DNA from: an uncultured Bacteroidaceae bacterium
Lineage (GTDB): Bacteria > Bacteroidota > Bacteroidia > Bacteroidales > Bacteroidaceae
Direction of reading: 5' to 3'
NCBI GenBank assembly: GCA_944320965.1
Contig: CALUJO010000009.1
Span: 1 to 64,000, forward strand
DNA length: 64,000 nt
This document shows, one piece after another, positions 44,003 to 52,888 of the stretch. The notes under the pieces are model-generated. The model made no database searches. It worked only from the letters and a program-made list of their open reading frames with translations, and was not told the origin of the DNA. Each line of letters starts with the position of its first letter. The stretch's first letter is position 1. A program made the position numbers and the translations under genes.

Positions 44003-46435
44003 TTAGATATTGGCAATACTCATTATATCTGCAAATACTCCTGCAGCGGTAACACTTGCGCCGGCACCGTAGCCTTGTATGAGCATAGGATATTCTCGGT
44101 ATCGTTCGGTTGTTATAAGAACAATATTATTGCTGCCTTCCAGATTAAAGAATGGGGAACCTGCCTCTACAGTTTCAAGACCTATAGAGCCTTTTCCGTT
44201 ATCAAGTCGTGCAATAAATCTCCATTTCTTGTTTTCTGCTTCTATGGCTTTTCTTTGTTCTTCAAAAGATGCATCAAGATCAGAAATATGTGAATTGAAC
44301 TTGTCAATGCTGCCTTCCAATATTTCTGCCGGGATAAACATATTTTGTTCTATATCGCTTTGTTCAAGTCTGTAACCGGCTTCTCTTGCAAGAATGACAA
44401 GTTTGCGCAATACATCCCTTCCAGACAAATCTATCCTCGGGTCTGGCTCAGCATATCCTTCTTTTACTGCCTTGTTTACAGTTTGGCTGAAGGTCATATT
44501 CTTGCTTATTGTATTGAATATGTAGTTCAGTGTTCCGGATAATACAGCCTCAATTTTTAGTATTCTGTCACCGCTGTTAATCAGGTCGTTTATTGTATTT
44601 ATGATTGGAAGTCCGGCACCCACATTGGTTTCAAAAAGAAATTTTACATCTCTGTGCCTTGCAATGCTTTTCAATTCGGCATAATCTTCATATTTGCCTG
44701 ATGCGGCAATCTTGTTGGCTGTGACGACAGATATATTGTGGCTTAGCAGGTCTTTGTATATACCTGATATTTCCTGGCTTGCAGTGCAGTCAACGAATAC
44801 CGAATTGAAGATGTTCATTTCAATTATTTTGTTTTTCAGTATATCAGGAGAACTTTGTATGCCGTTATTGTTTATGTTTTCAATATAGTTGTCAAGAGGC
44901 AATCCTTCTCTGTCCAGCAATAGTTTCTTGCTGTTTGCTATTCCGACAATATTCAGTTTTAGTCCGTTCTCGCTGATAAGTTTGCTTTGTTGTGTCCGTA
45001 TCTGTTCTATAAGACTTTTCCCTACAGTTCCAATTCCACAAATAAAGACATTCAATACTTTATATTCTGACAGGAAGAATGAGTCATGTATTACATTGAG
45101 AGCCTTTTTAAGTTCGCAATTGTTTATCACAAATGAAATGTTTGTTTCTGAGGCACCTTGTGCAAATGCCTTGGCGTTTATACCATTTCTTCCTATTGTA
45201 CCGAAAAGCTTGCCGGCAATTCCTGGTGTTCTTTTCATGTTTTCACCAACTATAGCTACTGTCGAAAGTCCATATTCTGCATTGACTTTGTAGATTACTC
45301 CTGCAGAGATTTCTCTTTCAAATTCTTCATTAAGAACCTGACATGCCTTTTCAGCATCTATCGAGCGCACTCCTATAGAAGTGTTGTTTTCTGAAGATGC
45401 CTGTGATACCATGAACACACTTATTCCCGCTTCGGCAAGAACCTTGAAAATACGGTGGTTTACGCCTATAACTCCAACCATACCAAGTCCGGAGACTGTA
45501 ATAAGTGCAGTATCTGCAATAGATGAAATACCTTGTATCAGCTTGTTGTTTCCTATTGATTCATTTGTAATAAGTGTTCCTGATGCTTCCGGTCTGAAAG
45601 TGTTTTTTATGAGTATAGGAATATTCTTCTGGCATACAGGGTATATAGTCGGTGGGTAAATTACCTTGGCTCCGAAATTGCATAGTTCCATTGCTTCAAC
45701 ATAGCTTAAATGAGGAATTGTATAAGCTGATGAGATTACTTTAGGGTCGGCAGTCATGAAACCGTCAACATTAGTCCATATTTCAAGTATGGTTGCATGA
45801 AGTGAAGCGGCAATCAGGGCAGCAGTGTAGTCAGAGCCTCCACGTCCCAGATTCGTTATGTCACCGGTTTTATTGTCTTGTGCAATGAAGCCTGGAACAA
45901 TTGCTATTTTAGGCAAATATCTGAATGTTTCTTTTATCAGCTTGTCTGTAACTTCATTTACAACAAGGTGTTGCGAATGTTTCTTTTCCGTCTTTATGAA
46001 ATCTCTTGAGTCGTACCATACTGCACCTTCAATGATATTGGATATGATTAATGAAGACAGTCTTTCCCCATATCCTGCAATTGTGTCCAAAGTTTTGTCT
46101 GACAGGTCACCTATAAGATAAAGTCCGTTGAAAAGGTTGGTAAGCTCTTCAAACAGAGAATTTATTACTTCATAGACTCTTTTTAGCCTGCAGCTGTTTG
46201 TAATCATTCTGTCTATAATGTCAAAATGTCTTGCTGTTATAGACGCGTAGCTTTCCTTGTAGCTTATATTTCTTGAAGCAGCCTTTTGCGCTGTTGATAT
46301 CAGACTGTCTGTTATGCCTCCAAAGGCTGAAACAACAATTATTATATTATCGTCAGAACTTTCTGCAATATTCTTTACGTTTGTCAGTCCCTCCACTGAA
46401 TCAACAGAGGTACCGCCGAATTTTAAAACTTTCAT
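44003..46435 (-). CDS. thrA: Bifunctional aspartokinase / homoserine dehydrogenase I
   Basis: This is an 810-residue fusion that phosphorylates aspartate and reduces aspartate semialdehyde to homoserine for threonine, methionine and isoleucine synthesis. The aspartokinase (residues 1 to about 290) has KFGGTSV and TNLGRGGSDYTAALIAASL. Two ACT domains follow (GLGMVGVIGVNHRIFKVLAE; STVAIVGENMKRTPGIAGKL), giving feedback control. The dehydrogenase starts with VFICGIGTVGKSLIEQI and includes ETNVGAGLPIINTINDLINS and EPDPRIDLSGRDVLRK. No thrB or thrC follows in the window. It diverges from ansA, which makes aspartate. Confidence 0.97.
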   Translation of the reverse strand: MKVLKFGGTSVDSVEGLTNVKNIAESSDDNIIIVVSAFGGITDSLISTAQKAASRNISYKESYASITARHFDIIDRMITNSCRLKRVYEVINSLFEELTNLFNGLYLIGDLSDKTLDTIAGYGERLSSLIISNIIEGAVWYDSRDFIKTEKKHSQHLVVNEVTDKLIKETFRYLPKIAIVPGFIAQDNKTGDITNLGRGGSDYTAALIAASLHATILEIWTNVDGFMTADPKVISSAYTIPHLSYVEAMELCNFGAKVIYPPTIYPVCQKNIPILIKNTFRPEASGTLITNESIGNNKLIQGISSIADTALITVSGLGMVGVIGVNHRIFKVLAEAGISVFMVSQASSENNTSIGVRSIDAEKACQVLNEEFEREISAGVIYKVNAEYGLSTVAIVGENMKRTPGIAGKLFGTIGRNGINAKAFAQGASETNISFVINNCELKKALNVIHDSFFLSEYKVLNVFICGIGTVGKSLIEQIRTQQSKLISENGLKLNIVGIANSKKLLLDREGLPLDNYIENINNNGIQSSPDILKNKIIEMNIFNSVFVDCTASQEISGIYKDLLSHNISVVTANKIAASGKYEDYAELKSIARHRDVKFLFETNVGAGLPIINTINDLINSGDRILKIEAVLSGTLNYIFNTISKNMTFSQTVNKAVKEGYAEPDPRIDLSGRDVLRKLVILAREAGYRLEQSDIEQNMFIPAEILEGSIDKFNSHISDLDASFEEQRKAIEAENKKWRFIARLDNGKGSIGLETVEAGSPFFNLEGSNNIVLITTERYREYPMLIQGYGAGASVTAAGVFADIMSIANI

Positions 46436-46611
46436 ATTGATATTGATTTTGCAGGTTTTTATGTCCTGCTGTTATAGAATAGTATAATTATAGAGAAAAA
46501 CAAAACATATTTGTCTGGAGAGAAATTCAAGCCCTTTCGGGCATACTTTTATGTTTTATGTTTGTTCCCATTATTATAATTGGTATGTATATACGGTTAC
46601 TATTGTGAAAG

Positions 46612-46619
46612 CAAATATA
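46612..46619 (-). promoter_or_regulatory. -7 element for thrA
   Basis: On the minus strand this reads TATATTTG followed by C, a perfect TAnnTTTG match about 180 bp upstream of the thrA ATG. Confidence 0.5.
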
Positions 46620-46801
46620 AATAAAAAAATAATCATTATTATACAAAGTTCCATTTATTATTGGATATTTGCAATATATAATGCAATTCACTTTATAATG
46701 TGTTTTTAAAAACTTGTTATAAGTGTTGATTTTGTTGTTTGTGCCTGGTTGGGCTTTGAACAAAAAAAGAACTTTTTGTTATGAACATATGATTTTTTAT
46801 A

Positions 46802-46809
46802 TAACTTTG
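46802..46809 (+). promoter_or_regulatory. -7 element for ansA
   Basis: TAACTTTG followed by C, with TTTG at 46775-46778 as a possible -33 element (23 bp apart). It is 27 bp before the ATG. Confidence 0.65.
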
Positions 46810-46836
46810 CAATGTAATGTACTAAAAAAATAAGAG

Positions 46837-47868
46837 ATGAACCTTTCAGAAACTTCCGTTTTGTTAATTTACACTGGTGGTACTATCGGTATGATTCATA
46901 ACGAAGAAACAGGTACTCTGGAGAGCTTTAATTTCAAACATCTGATGAAGCATATCCCCGAACTGGACAAGTGTGGGGTAAATGTCGAATCATATGTTTT
47001 TGATAAGATTATAGATTCTTCGGATATGCATCCTGATGTCTGGGTGAAGTTGGTTAAGGTCATTCAAGAAAATTATGATAGATATACCGGATTTGTTATT
47101 TTGCATGGAACTGATACTATGGCCTATACAGCTTCTGCTCTTAGTTTTATGCTTAATAATTTGTCAAAGCCGGTTATACTTACCGGTTCACAGCTCCCTA
47201 TTGGCGATTTGAGAACAGATGGAAAGGAAAATCTTATGACAAGTATTGAGATTGCCGGAGCTGTTGAGAATGGCGAACCAGTTGTTCAGGAAGTGTGTAT
47301 CTATTTTGAGAATCATTTGATGCGCGGTAATCGTACCACTAAGCAGAATGCAGAAAATTTCAATGCTTTTCATTCTTGCAATTATCCAAATCTTGCAGAT
47401 GTAGGAATACATATAAAATACGAGCAGGTTTATTTCAGAAAGAATACGGAAAAGAAACCTTTGGAGATATATACCGGCTATGACCCTAATGTTGTTGTGC
47501 TTACTTTATTCCCGGGAATACAGAAGTCTATAGTTGAGGCTGTTCTGAATGTGCCCGGATTGAGAGGTGTAGTCCTAAAGACGTTCGGTACCGGAAACGC
47601 ACCGCGTAATGAATGGCTGCTGAATTTGCTTAAGAATGCAACTGACAGAGGTATAGTAATAGTAAATGTAACCCAGTGTCTTGAAGGTGCTGTTGATATG
47701 ACACGTTATGAAACAGGAATGCAGTTGCTTGAAACTGGAGTTGTAAGCGGTCATGATATTACAACGGAATCGGCTCTTGTGAAACTTATGGTTCTGCTCG
47801 GCAATGAACCTGACATAAAAAAAGTGCGGGAAAAGATGTCTGTATCAATTGCAGGTGAGATATCTTGA
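46837..47868 (+). CDS. ansA: Type I L-asparaginase
   Basis: AnsA hydrolyses asparagine to aspartate and ammonia. The 343-residue protein has the first catalytic threonine in LLIYTGGTIGMIHNEETGTL and the second in VILHGTDTMAYTASALSFML (TDT motif), then LTGSQLPIGDLRTDGKENL. There is no signal peptide, so it is the cytoplasmic type. It diverges from thrA, which consumes aspartate, and has its own promoter and terminator. Confidence 0.95.
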   Translation: MNLSETSVLLIYTGGTIGMIHNEETGTLESFNFKHLMKHIPELDKCGVNVESYVFDKIIDSSDMHPDVWVKLVKVIQENYDRYTGFVILHGTDTMAYTASALSFMLNNLSKPVILTGSQLPIGDLRTDGKENLMTSIEIAGAVENGEPVVQEVCIYFENHLMRGNRTTKQNAENFNAFHSCNYPNLADVGIHIKYEQVYFRKNTEKKPLEIYTGYDPNVVVLTLFPGIQKSIVEAVLNVPGLRGVVLKTFGTGNAPRNEWLLNLLKNATDRGIVIVNVTQCLEGAVDMTRYETGMQLLETGVVSGHDITTESALVKLMVLLGNEPDIKKVREKMSVSIAGEIS

Positions 47869-47955
47869 TAACTCTTTTATTAGTATTGTGATAAACATAT
47901 TTATCCAATCTTTATTTCTTTATCTAATAACATTCAGGATTAATACAAAATTATG

Positions 47956-47986
47956 AAGGATGCCTGTCGTGGCATCCTTTCCTTTT
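47956..47986 (+). terminator. Terminator after ansA
   Basis: AAGGATGCC (47956-47964) and GGCATCCTT (47971-47979) form a perfect 9-bp stem with a six-base loop, followed by TCCTTTT. Confidence 0.85.
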
Positions 47987-48110
47987 AAAAGTTGTTATAT
48001 AATAATGAGTTGCGTTTTCAGGGCTGTTGAATTGAATAAATTTATTATTTAGACATATTACAAATTATTGTTAATTTTTGAATAGGATGTTGCTGCGAAA
48101 AAAAAATAGC

Positions 48111-48118
48111 TAACTTTG
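48111..48118 (+). promoter_or_regulatory. -7 element for the ferredoxin gene
   Basis: TAACTTTG followed by C; a TTG at 48090-48092 lies 18 bp upstream as a -33 element. The rest of the 288-bp gap from ansA holds only the ansA terminator. Confidence 0.65.
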
Positions 48119-48156
48119 CATAATCAAACTTATTATTAATTTAAACAAATCAAACT

Positions 48157-48324
48157 ATGGCTTACGTAATTAGTGACGATTGTATTGCTTGTGGTACTTG
48201 TATTGATGAATGTCCAGTTGGAGCAATTTCTGAAGGTGACAAATATTCAATCAATCCTGAAATGTGTACAGAATGTGGTACTTGTGCAGATGTTTGTCCA
48301 TCTGAAGCAATCCACTTGGGATAA
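48157..48324 (+). CDS. 2[4Fe-4S] ferredoxin
   Basis: An ATG at 48157 opens a 55-codon frame to TAA at 48322-48324. Two cluster motifs are complete: CIACGTCIDECPVGAI and CTECGTCADVCPSEAI, each C-x2-C-x2-C-x3-C-P. This is the small clostridial-type ferredoxin carrying low-potential electrons in anaerobic metabolism (for example with pyruvate:ferredoxin oxidoreductase). It is monocistronic between a clear promoter and terminator. Confidence 0.96.
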   Translation: MAYVISDDCIACGTCIDECPVGAISEGDKYSINPEMCTECGTCADVCPSEAIHLG

Positions 48325-48351
48325 GTAATACAACTTTATAGGAATTACACC

Positions 48352-48387
48352 GAGAGTATGTCTTTAAAGGATATACTCTCTTTTTTT
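48352..48387 (+). terminator. Terminator after the ferredoxin gene
   Basis: GAGAGTAT (48352-48359) pairs with ATACTCTC (48373-48380), followed by seven T. Confidence 0.9.
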
Positions 48388-48515
48388 GTTATATGCTGGT
48401 TCATCTGTAATATTGTTCCATGGTTTTGTGTTAATGATTATTCTTCGTAAATTTAAAATGTTAAAATCTTAAATCTGTTTATTGAGTTTTCAAATGAATG
48501 GTTTAATTTTGCTGT

Positions 48516-50513
48516 ATGATTAAAAGAGTATTTGTTAAAATAAAATATATCCTTATAGCCCTTTTGTGTCTTCCTTTATCCCTGGCAGCGCAAATAAATA
48601 CGGACAGGGTTATGGACATAGGACGTAATGCCCTCTATTTTGAGGATTATGTTCTTTCAATACAGTATTTCAACCAGGTAATAAATTCAAAGCCTTACCT
48701 TTGCGAACCTTATTTCTTCAGAGGTCTTGCCAAGCTGAATCTTGAAGACTATATCGGTGCGGAAGAAGACTGTACAGTTGCAATTGACTGCAATCCTTAT
48801 GTAGTAAGTGCATATCAGGTCAGGGGACTTGCAAGAATAAATATGGAAGATTATGACGGTGCTGCTTCTGACTACGAATTTGCATTGAAATATGACCCCG
48901 AGAATATTGGCGTGCTTCACAATATAAGCATGTGCTATCTTGAAGCTGACCGTTATGCTAAAGCCGACAGTATTCTTGATTATCTGCTGAAAGTGTCTCC
49001 AAGATACAACAATGCCTATATCTTGAAGGCTCAGGTTGCAGTTGAGGAAGGAGATACCTTGAAAGCCTTGAAATATACAGATATTGCAGTGGAACGGGAC
49101 CCTTATGAATCGCAGTACTGGTCAGTCAGGGCAACTCTTAGGCTTATGAGAGAGGATTACGCAAATGCCGAAACAGATTTGACGCAGGCGATACGTCTTG
49201 GCATAAACAATGCCGGAAACTATATTAACCGTGCGATGGCAAGATATTATCAGAAGAATCTTCGCGGTGCCATGAGCGATTATGATGAGGCGCTTGACCT
49301 TGAACCGAACAATTATATAGGCCTTTACAACCGTGCCTTGCTGAGGGCTCAGGTAGGGGATGACAATCGTGCCATCGAGGATTTTGACAAGGTCATAAAA
49401 ATGAATCCCAAAAACTTTATGGCGATATTCAACCGTGCATTGCTTCGCGAGAATACAGGAGATTACAATGGTGCCATAAAGGACTATACTTTCGTACTTG
49501 AAAAATATAATGATTTTGCATACGGTTACCAGCGTCGTGCCGAACTGTACCGCAAGACAGGACAGAACAACCTAGCATTGAAGGATGAGGACAAACTGTT
49601 GAGGATGGCACTCGACCAGCAGTTCGGAAAGAAGAAGAAGGATACTTCAAAGACCAGAAAAGAGTCTGACGATGATATGGATAACTACAACAAGCTTGTT
49701 GTAGCAGATGAAAACGAATTCTCCGGATATAACAATGACTACAGGGGAAGAGTACAGAACAACAGGATAGATATAAAGATGCAGCCGCTTGTTGCATTGA
49801 CTTACTATGACAAGGCAAGCGAACTGCAAAACTACAGCCTTTATTACAAAGGACTTGAAAAGCTGAACTCTGTCAAGAATCTGCCTGGCAAGTTCATACT
49901 GACCACACGCGAGCGTCCTCTGACTGAAAAGGAAGCAGCTGTGCATTTCGCGCTCATAAACGAGCGTGATGTTACAGGTGACGGCTCGGTTGACACGTCA
50001 GTATCAAGATTCCTGAGAGCGGTAGACTTCTATCTTGTTCAGGATTTTGACAGCGCTCTGTCCGACCTTGAAGCTGTTATTTTGGCAAATCCTGAATTTG
50101 TTGAGGCATATTTCCTAAGGGCAAATATCCTTTGCAAAAAGCTGGAAGTTGAAAAATCTATGAACACAGATGTTCAGCAGGATGCCAAAATCCAGTCAGG
50201 AAATATGCGTATCAATGATTATGGTCTTGTAGTCCGTGACCTTGACAGGGCAATAGAGCTTGCGCCAGACTTTGCTTTTGCCTATTACAACAGGGCATGT
50301 GTCGAAGCTATGCAGAAAGACTTTATTTCTGCCATTGCCGATTTGAACAAGACACTGGAACTTGATGCAAGTTTTGCCGAGGCATATTACAATCGCGGTC
50401 TGATAAACATCTTCCTTGGAAACAACAAACAGGGAATAGCAGATTTGAGTCGTGCGGGAGAACTTGGTATAGCTTCGTCCTACAATGTGATAAAGAGATT
50501 TATAGACAAATAA
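48516..50513 (+). CDS. Exported tetratricopeptide-repeat protein
   Basis: This is a 665-residue protein with a signal peptide (ILIALLCLPLSLAAQ) and about a dozen TPRs. Examples are ALYFEDYVLSIQYFNQVINS, AMARYYQKNLRGAMSDYDEA and AYYNRGLINIFLGNNKQGIA. Two blocks of repeats are split by a charged linker at about residues 370-420 (KKKKDTSKTRKESDDDMDNY). It is probably a periplasmic or surface-associated scaffold for protein contacts; the partners are unknown. It is followed at 66 bp by queD. Confidence 0.88.
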   Translation: MIKRVFVKIKYILIALLCLPLSLAAQINTDRVMDIGRNALYFEDYVLSIQYFNQVINSKPYLCEPYFFRGLAKLNLEDYIGAEEDCTVAIDCNPYVVSAYQVRGLARINMEDYDGAASDYEFALKYDPENIGVLHNISMCYLEADRYAKADSILDYLLKVSPRYNNAYILKAQVAVEEGDTLKALKYTDIAVERDPYESQYWSVRATLRLMREDYANAETDLTQAIRLGINNAGNYINRAMARYYQKNLRGAMSDYDEALDLEPNNYIGLYNRALLRAQVGDDNRAIEDFDKVIKMNPKNFMAIFNRALLRENTGDYNGAIKDYTFVLEKYNDFAYGYQRRAELYRKTGQNNLALKDEDKLLRMALDQQFGKKKKDTSKTRKESDDDMDNYNKLVVADENEFSGYNNDYRGRVQNNRIDIKMQPLVALTYYDKASELQNYSLYYKGLEKLNSVKNLPGKFILTTRERPLTEKEAAVHFALINERDVTGDGSVDTSVSRFLRAVDFYLVQDFDSALSDLEAVILANPEFVEAYFLRANILCKKLEVEKSMNTDVQQDAKIQSGNMRINDYGLVVRDLDRAIELAPDFAFAYYNRACVEAMQKDFISAIADLNKTLELDASFAEAYYNRGLINIFLGNNKQGIADLSRAGELGIASSYNVIKRFIDK

Positions 50514-50579
50514 CAGATATATAAACGGCATATATGCTGAGGTGACATTAGGCATATACATTAACAAAAAATTAATTGT

Positions 50580-50912
50580 ATGTATACAGTAATCAAACGA
50601 ATGGAAATTTCGGCATCACACTCGCTTTCGCTTTCATACAGGAGCAAGTGTGAGAATCTGCACGGTCACAATTGGATAATCACGGTTTATTGCCGTTCGG
50701 AGGAACTTAATCCAGATGGAATGGTTGTTGATTTCAGTCATATCAAGAGTATTGTAAAAGACAAACTTGACCATAAGAATCTGAATGAAGTACTGCCGTT
50801 CAATCCTACTGCAGAGAATATTGCCAAGTGGGTTTGTGACAATGTTATGCATTGTTATAAGGTAGAGGTATGCGAGTCACAAGGAAATACGGCAATATAT
50901 GAGAAAGATTAA
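50580..50912 (+). CDS. queD: 6-carboxy-5,6,7,8-tetrahydropterin synthase QueD
   Basis: QueD turns dihydroneopterin triphosphate into 6-carboxytetrahydropterin, the step before QueE in queuosine synthesis. The 110-residue protein has zinc-binding histidines in ISASHSLSLSYRSKCENLHG (followed by HN) and the catalytic DHKNLNE region. The last 14 bases overlap queE, so the two are translated together. Confidence 0.94.
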   Translation: MYTVIKRMEISASHSLSLSYRSKCENLHGHNWIITVYCRSEELNPDGMVVDFSHIKSIVKDKLDHKNLNEVLPFNPTAENIAKWVCDNVMHCYKVEVCESQGNTAIYEKD

Positions 50913-51444
50913 CGAAATATTCTACAGCCTTCAGGGCGAAGGTTTCTATACCGGTGTGCCTTCGGTCTTTGTCCGTTTCAGCGGTTGCAATCTCAGGTGT
51001 TCCTTTTGTGATACCGAACATGAGTCCGGCACCATGATGACCGATGATGAGATTGTGGCACAAGTGGCTTCTTATCCTTGCAGGCATGTTGTCCTAACTG
51101 GAGGTGAACCTTCATTGTGGATTGATTCTGATTTTGTTGACAAACTGCACAACGCCGGTTTTTATGTATGCATTGAGACAAACGGAACGCACGCCGTATC
51201 TTCAAATATAGATTGGATTACATGTTCCCCAAAGGAGGGAGCGGCTGTTGTCCTTGATAAGGCAGATGAAATAAAGGTTGTATATACCGGACAGAATGTT
51301 GAAGAGTACAGGCAAATCTGCGCAGACCATTATTTCCTACAGCCGTGTTCCTGCCAGAATACTGCTGAAGTGATAGATTATATCAAATCGCATCCGCATT
51401 GGAGACTTAGTCTTCAGACACATAAAATGATAGATATAAGGTAA
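50899..51444 (+). CDS. queE: 7-carboxy-7-deazaguanine synthase QueE
   Basis: QueE is a radical SAM enzyme that contracts the pterin ring to 7-carboxy-7-deazaguanine, the QueC substrate. The 181-residue protein opens with EIFYSLQGEGFYTGVPSVFV and then FSGCNLRCSFCDTEH, where the three cysteines (C-x3-C-x2-C) bind the 4Fe-4S cluster. VVLTGGEPSLW is the SAM-binding GGE motif. It starts inside the queD end. With queC and queF 46 kb away the pathway from dihydroneopterin triphosphate to preQ1 is complete. Confidence 0.95.
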   Translation: MRKINEIFYSLQGEGFYTGVPSVFVRFSGCNLRCSFCDTEHESGTMMTDDEIVAQVASYPCRHVVLTGGEPSLWIDSDFVDKLHNAGFYVCIETNGTHAVSSNIDWITCSPKEGAAVVLDKADEIKVVYTGQNVEEYRQICADHYFLQPCSCQNTAEVIDYIKSHPHWRLSLQTHKMIDIR

Positions 51445-51465
51445 CCATTATAAAAATTTAGGATT

Positions 51466-52128
51466 ATGAAAAATGTATTTGTTTTGTTTTCTATGCTTGC
51501 CGTCTTGTGTTCTTGCGGAGGTTCCGGTAATGGAAAAGGCAGTGAAGCAAAAGACAGTGTTGAAGTTATAGGAAACAGTGATGCGGCAATGGGATATACA
51601 TGGTCGGAAGTTCTTCAGAAAAAGGTACGTGTTTTTGATGAAGGCAAGCGTATTTTGTCTGTGACTGATTCGGCTGATGTTACGGCAGGATATGTTATCT
51701 TCAATTCCGATTCTTCCGAAGCCGAATTGTTCCTTCCCGAAGAAACAGTAGTGCTTGACAAACGTGTGCGCTCCAATAATGAACCTGTATGGAATGTTGA
51801 GGATGACGATACATACCAGCTTGAGTTCAATGATGATGTCTTGCTGGTTTCACGCCGTGGAACTTTGTTATACAGTTCATGCGGATATGGAAACATGATA
51901 AATGCTGTATTTGTTGATGAAAACGGAAAGGAGATAAACGCCGTATTCCATAACAGCGAGAACATTGTGGAGCTTACAGTTGAAGGAATGAACTATATCC
52001 TGAAGGGATATATTACGGCTTCCGGTTACGGTTATGCCTGTCCGGCTTATGATTTGCGCGGAAAGGGCAGGGAAGCGGTCCTTACAAACAGATATGATAA
52101 CAGCAGTACGAAACTTCATGAAAAGTAA
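51466..52128 (+). CDS. Hypothetical lipoprotein downstream of queE
   Basis: This is a 220-residue protein with lipobox LAVLCSCGGSGN and a Gly/Ser-rich linker. The mature part is beta-rich and acidic (EAELFLPEETVVLDKRVRSN; TYQLEFNDDVLLVSRRGTLL). I do not recognise a family. It is 21 bp after queE and ends in the operon terminator, so it is co-transcribed, but no role in queuosine synthesis is expected for a surface lipoprotein. Confidence 0.75.
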   Translation: MKNVFVLFSMLAVLCSCGGSGNGKGSEAKDSVEVIGNSDAAMGYTWSEVLQKKVRVFDEGKRILSVTDSADVTAGYVIFNSDSSEAELFLPEETVVLDKRVRSNNEPVWNVEDDDTYQLEFNDDVLLVSRRGTLLYSSCGYGNMINAVFVDENGKEINAVFHNSENIVELTVEGMNYILKGYITASGYGYACPAYDLRGKGREAVLTNRYDNSSTKLHEK

Positions 52129-52157
52129 TTTCTGAAGAAATTCATATTAAAATAATT

Positions 52158-52195
52158 AAAGCGGATAAGGATTTTAATCCTTACCCGCTTTTTAT
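52158..52195 (+). terminator. Terminator after the queD-queE-lipoprotein run
   Basis: AAGCGGATAAGGATT pairs with AATCCTTACCCGCTT (one mismatch, stem about 14 bp, very short loop), followed by TTTATT. Confidence 0.85.
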
Positions 52196-52218
52196 TATCC
52201 GTAATACTTGAAATGTTT

Positions 52219-52281
52219 TCTATAACCGAAGATTTAGTTCCTGCAACCGGACCCTTTGTTCTTGAAACCGGAGCTTTCGGT
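52219..52281. repeat. Intergenic array of three 21-bp units (copy 4)
   Basis: The core AACCG recurs at 52224, 52245 and 52266, exactly 21 bp apart, each followed about 10 bases later by GTTC- or GGTT-like sequence. The units (such as TTCCTGCAACCGGACCC) resemble the GACCGtAAC-ATT-nnn-TGTTT pattern of copies 2 and 3 but are more diverged and GC-richer. It again lies between convergent genes. Confidence 0.5.
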
Positions 52282-52320
52282 TACAGAATAGAAAAGATAT
52301 GATTTATTTATTCGTACGAA

Positions 52321-52887
52321 TTATCTGGTAGTCTGCTTTGCCCATTCTGCAGCCTGTTTTGCACCTCCGTTCAGCAGCTTGCCTTCCTTCCATACAATAT
52401 CAGGATAAAGTCTGCGAAGTTCTTTCACGCTGTTTGTTATGGAACTGCTGCCTGAAGTTGCGAAAGGGATTACAGTCTTGCCAGCAAGGTCATATTTTTC
52501 GATAAATGTGTTTACTGCACGCGGACACAGGTCCCACCATATTGGGTAGCCAAGATATATTGTGTCGTACTTTTCAATGTCAATGGTTTCTCCTGCAAGT
52601 TCAGGACGTGAATCTTTATCTGCCATTTCAACGGAACTGCGGCTTTTATTGTTTCTCCAGTCAAGGTCGGCAGTCGTATATTCCTTTGCAGGAGTTATTC
52701 TGTAAAGTTCGCCTCCTACGGTATTTGCTATAGCGTTGGCAACTTTTTCGGTAGTTCCTGTGCATGAGAAGTATGCTACTATTGTCTTTTTACTGTTTTC
52801 TGAATTGGTATTGTCAGCCGTTTGCTGTGCTTTTGACTGGCAGCCTGAAAAAAGGATGCTCATAATTATCAGAATTAAATGTTTCAT
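52321..52887 (-). CDS. Flavodoxin-fold lipoprotein
   Basis: This is a 188-residue protein with lipobox IMSILFSGCQSKAQ, then a flavodoxin fold. IVAYFSCTGTTEKVANAIA is the FMN phosphate loop; TIYLGYPIWWDLCPRAVNTF and PFATSGSSSITNSVKELRRL are the isoalloxazine loops of flavodoxin_4-type proteins. An envelope-attached flavodoxin is unusual but common among Bacteroidales annotations of this type. Its ATG follows the stop of the CMD-cupin gene by one base, so the two act in one operon, probably in redox chemistry. Confidence 0.88.
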   Translation of the reverse strand: MKHLILIIMSILFSGCQSKAQQTADNTNSENSKKTIVAYFSCTGTTEKVANAIANTVGGELYRITPAKEYTTADLDWRNNKSRSSVEMADKDSRPELAGETIDIEKYDTIYLGYPIWWDLCPRAVNTFIEKYDLAGKTVIPFATSGSSSITNSVKELRRLYPDIVWKEGKLLNGGAKQAAEWAKQTTR

Positions 52888-52888
52888 G

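Larger units (their letters stand above)
46436..46836. other. Divergent thrA-ansA intergenic region
   Basis: These 401 bp hold the promoters of both genes. The thrA leader is about 170 nt and contains two small hairpins on the minus strand: GCCC-GAAA-GGGC (around 46531-46542) and GCAGG/CCTGC (around 46452-46472). A short ORF there (MGTNIKHKSMPERA) has only one Thr and one Ile, so attenuation by a leader peptide is not well supported. Confidence 0.4.

Noticed and set aside
46436..46612. Thr/Ile leader-peptide attenuator before thrA
   Set aside because: The only short ORF in the leader (MGTNIKHKSMPERA) has no run of Thr or Ile codons, and the hairpins lack a U-run.
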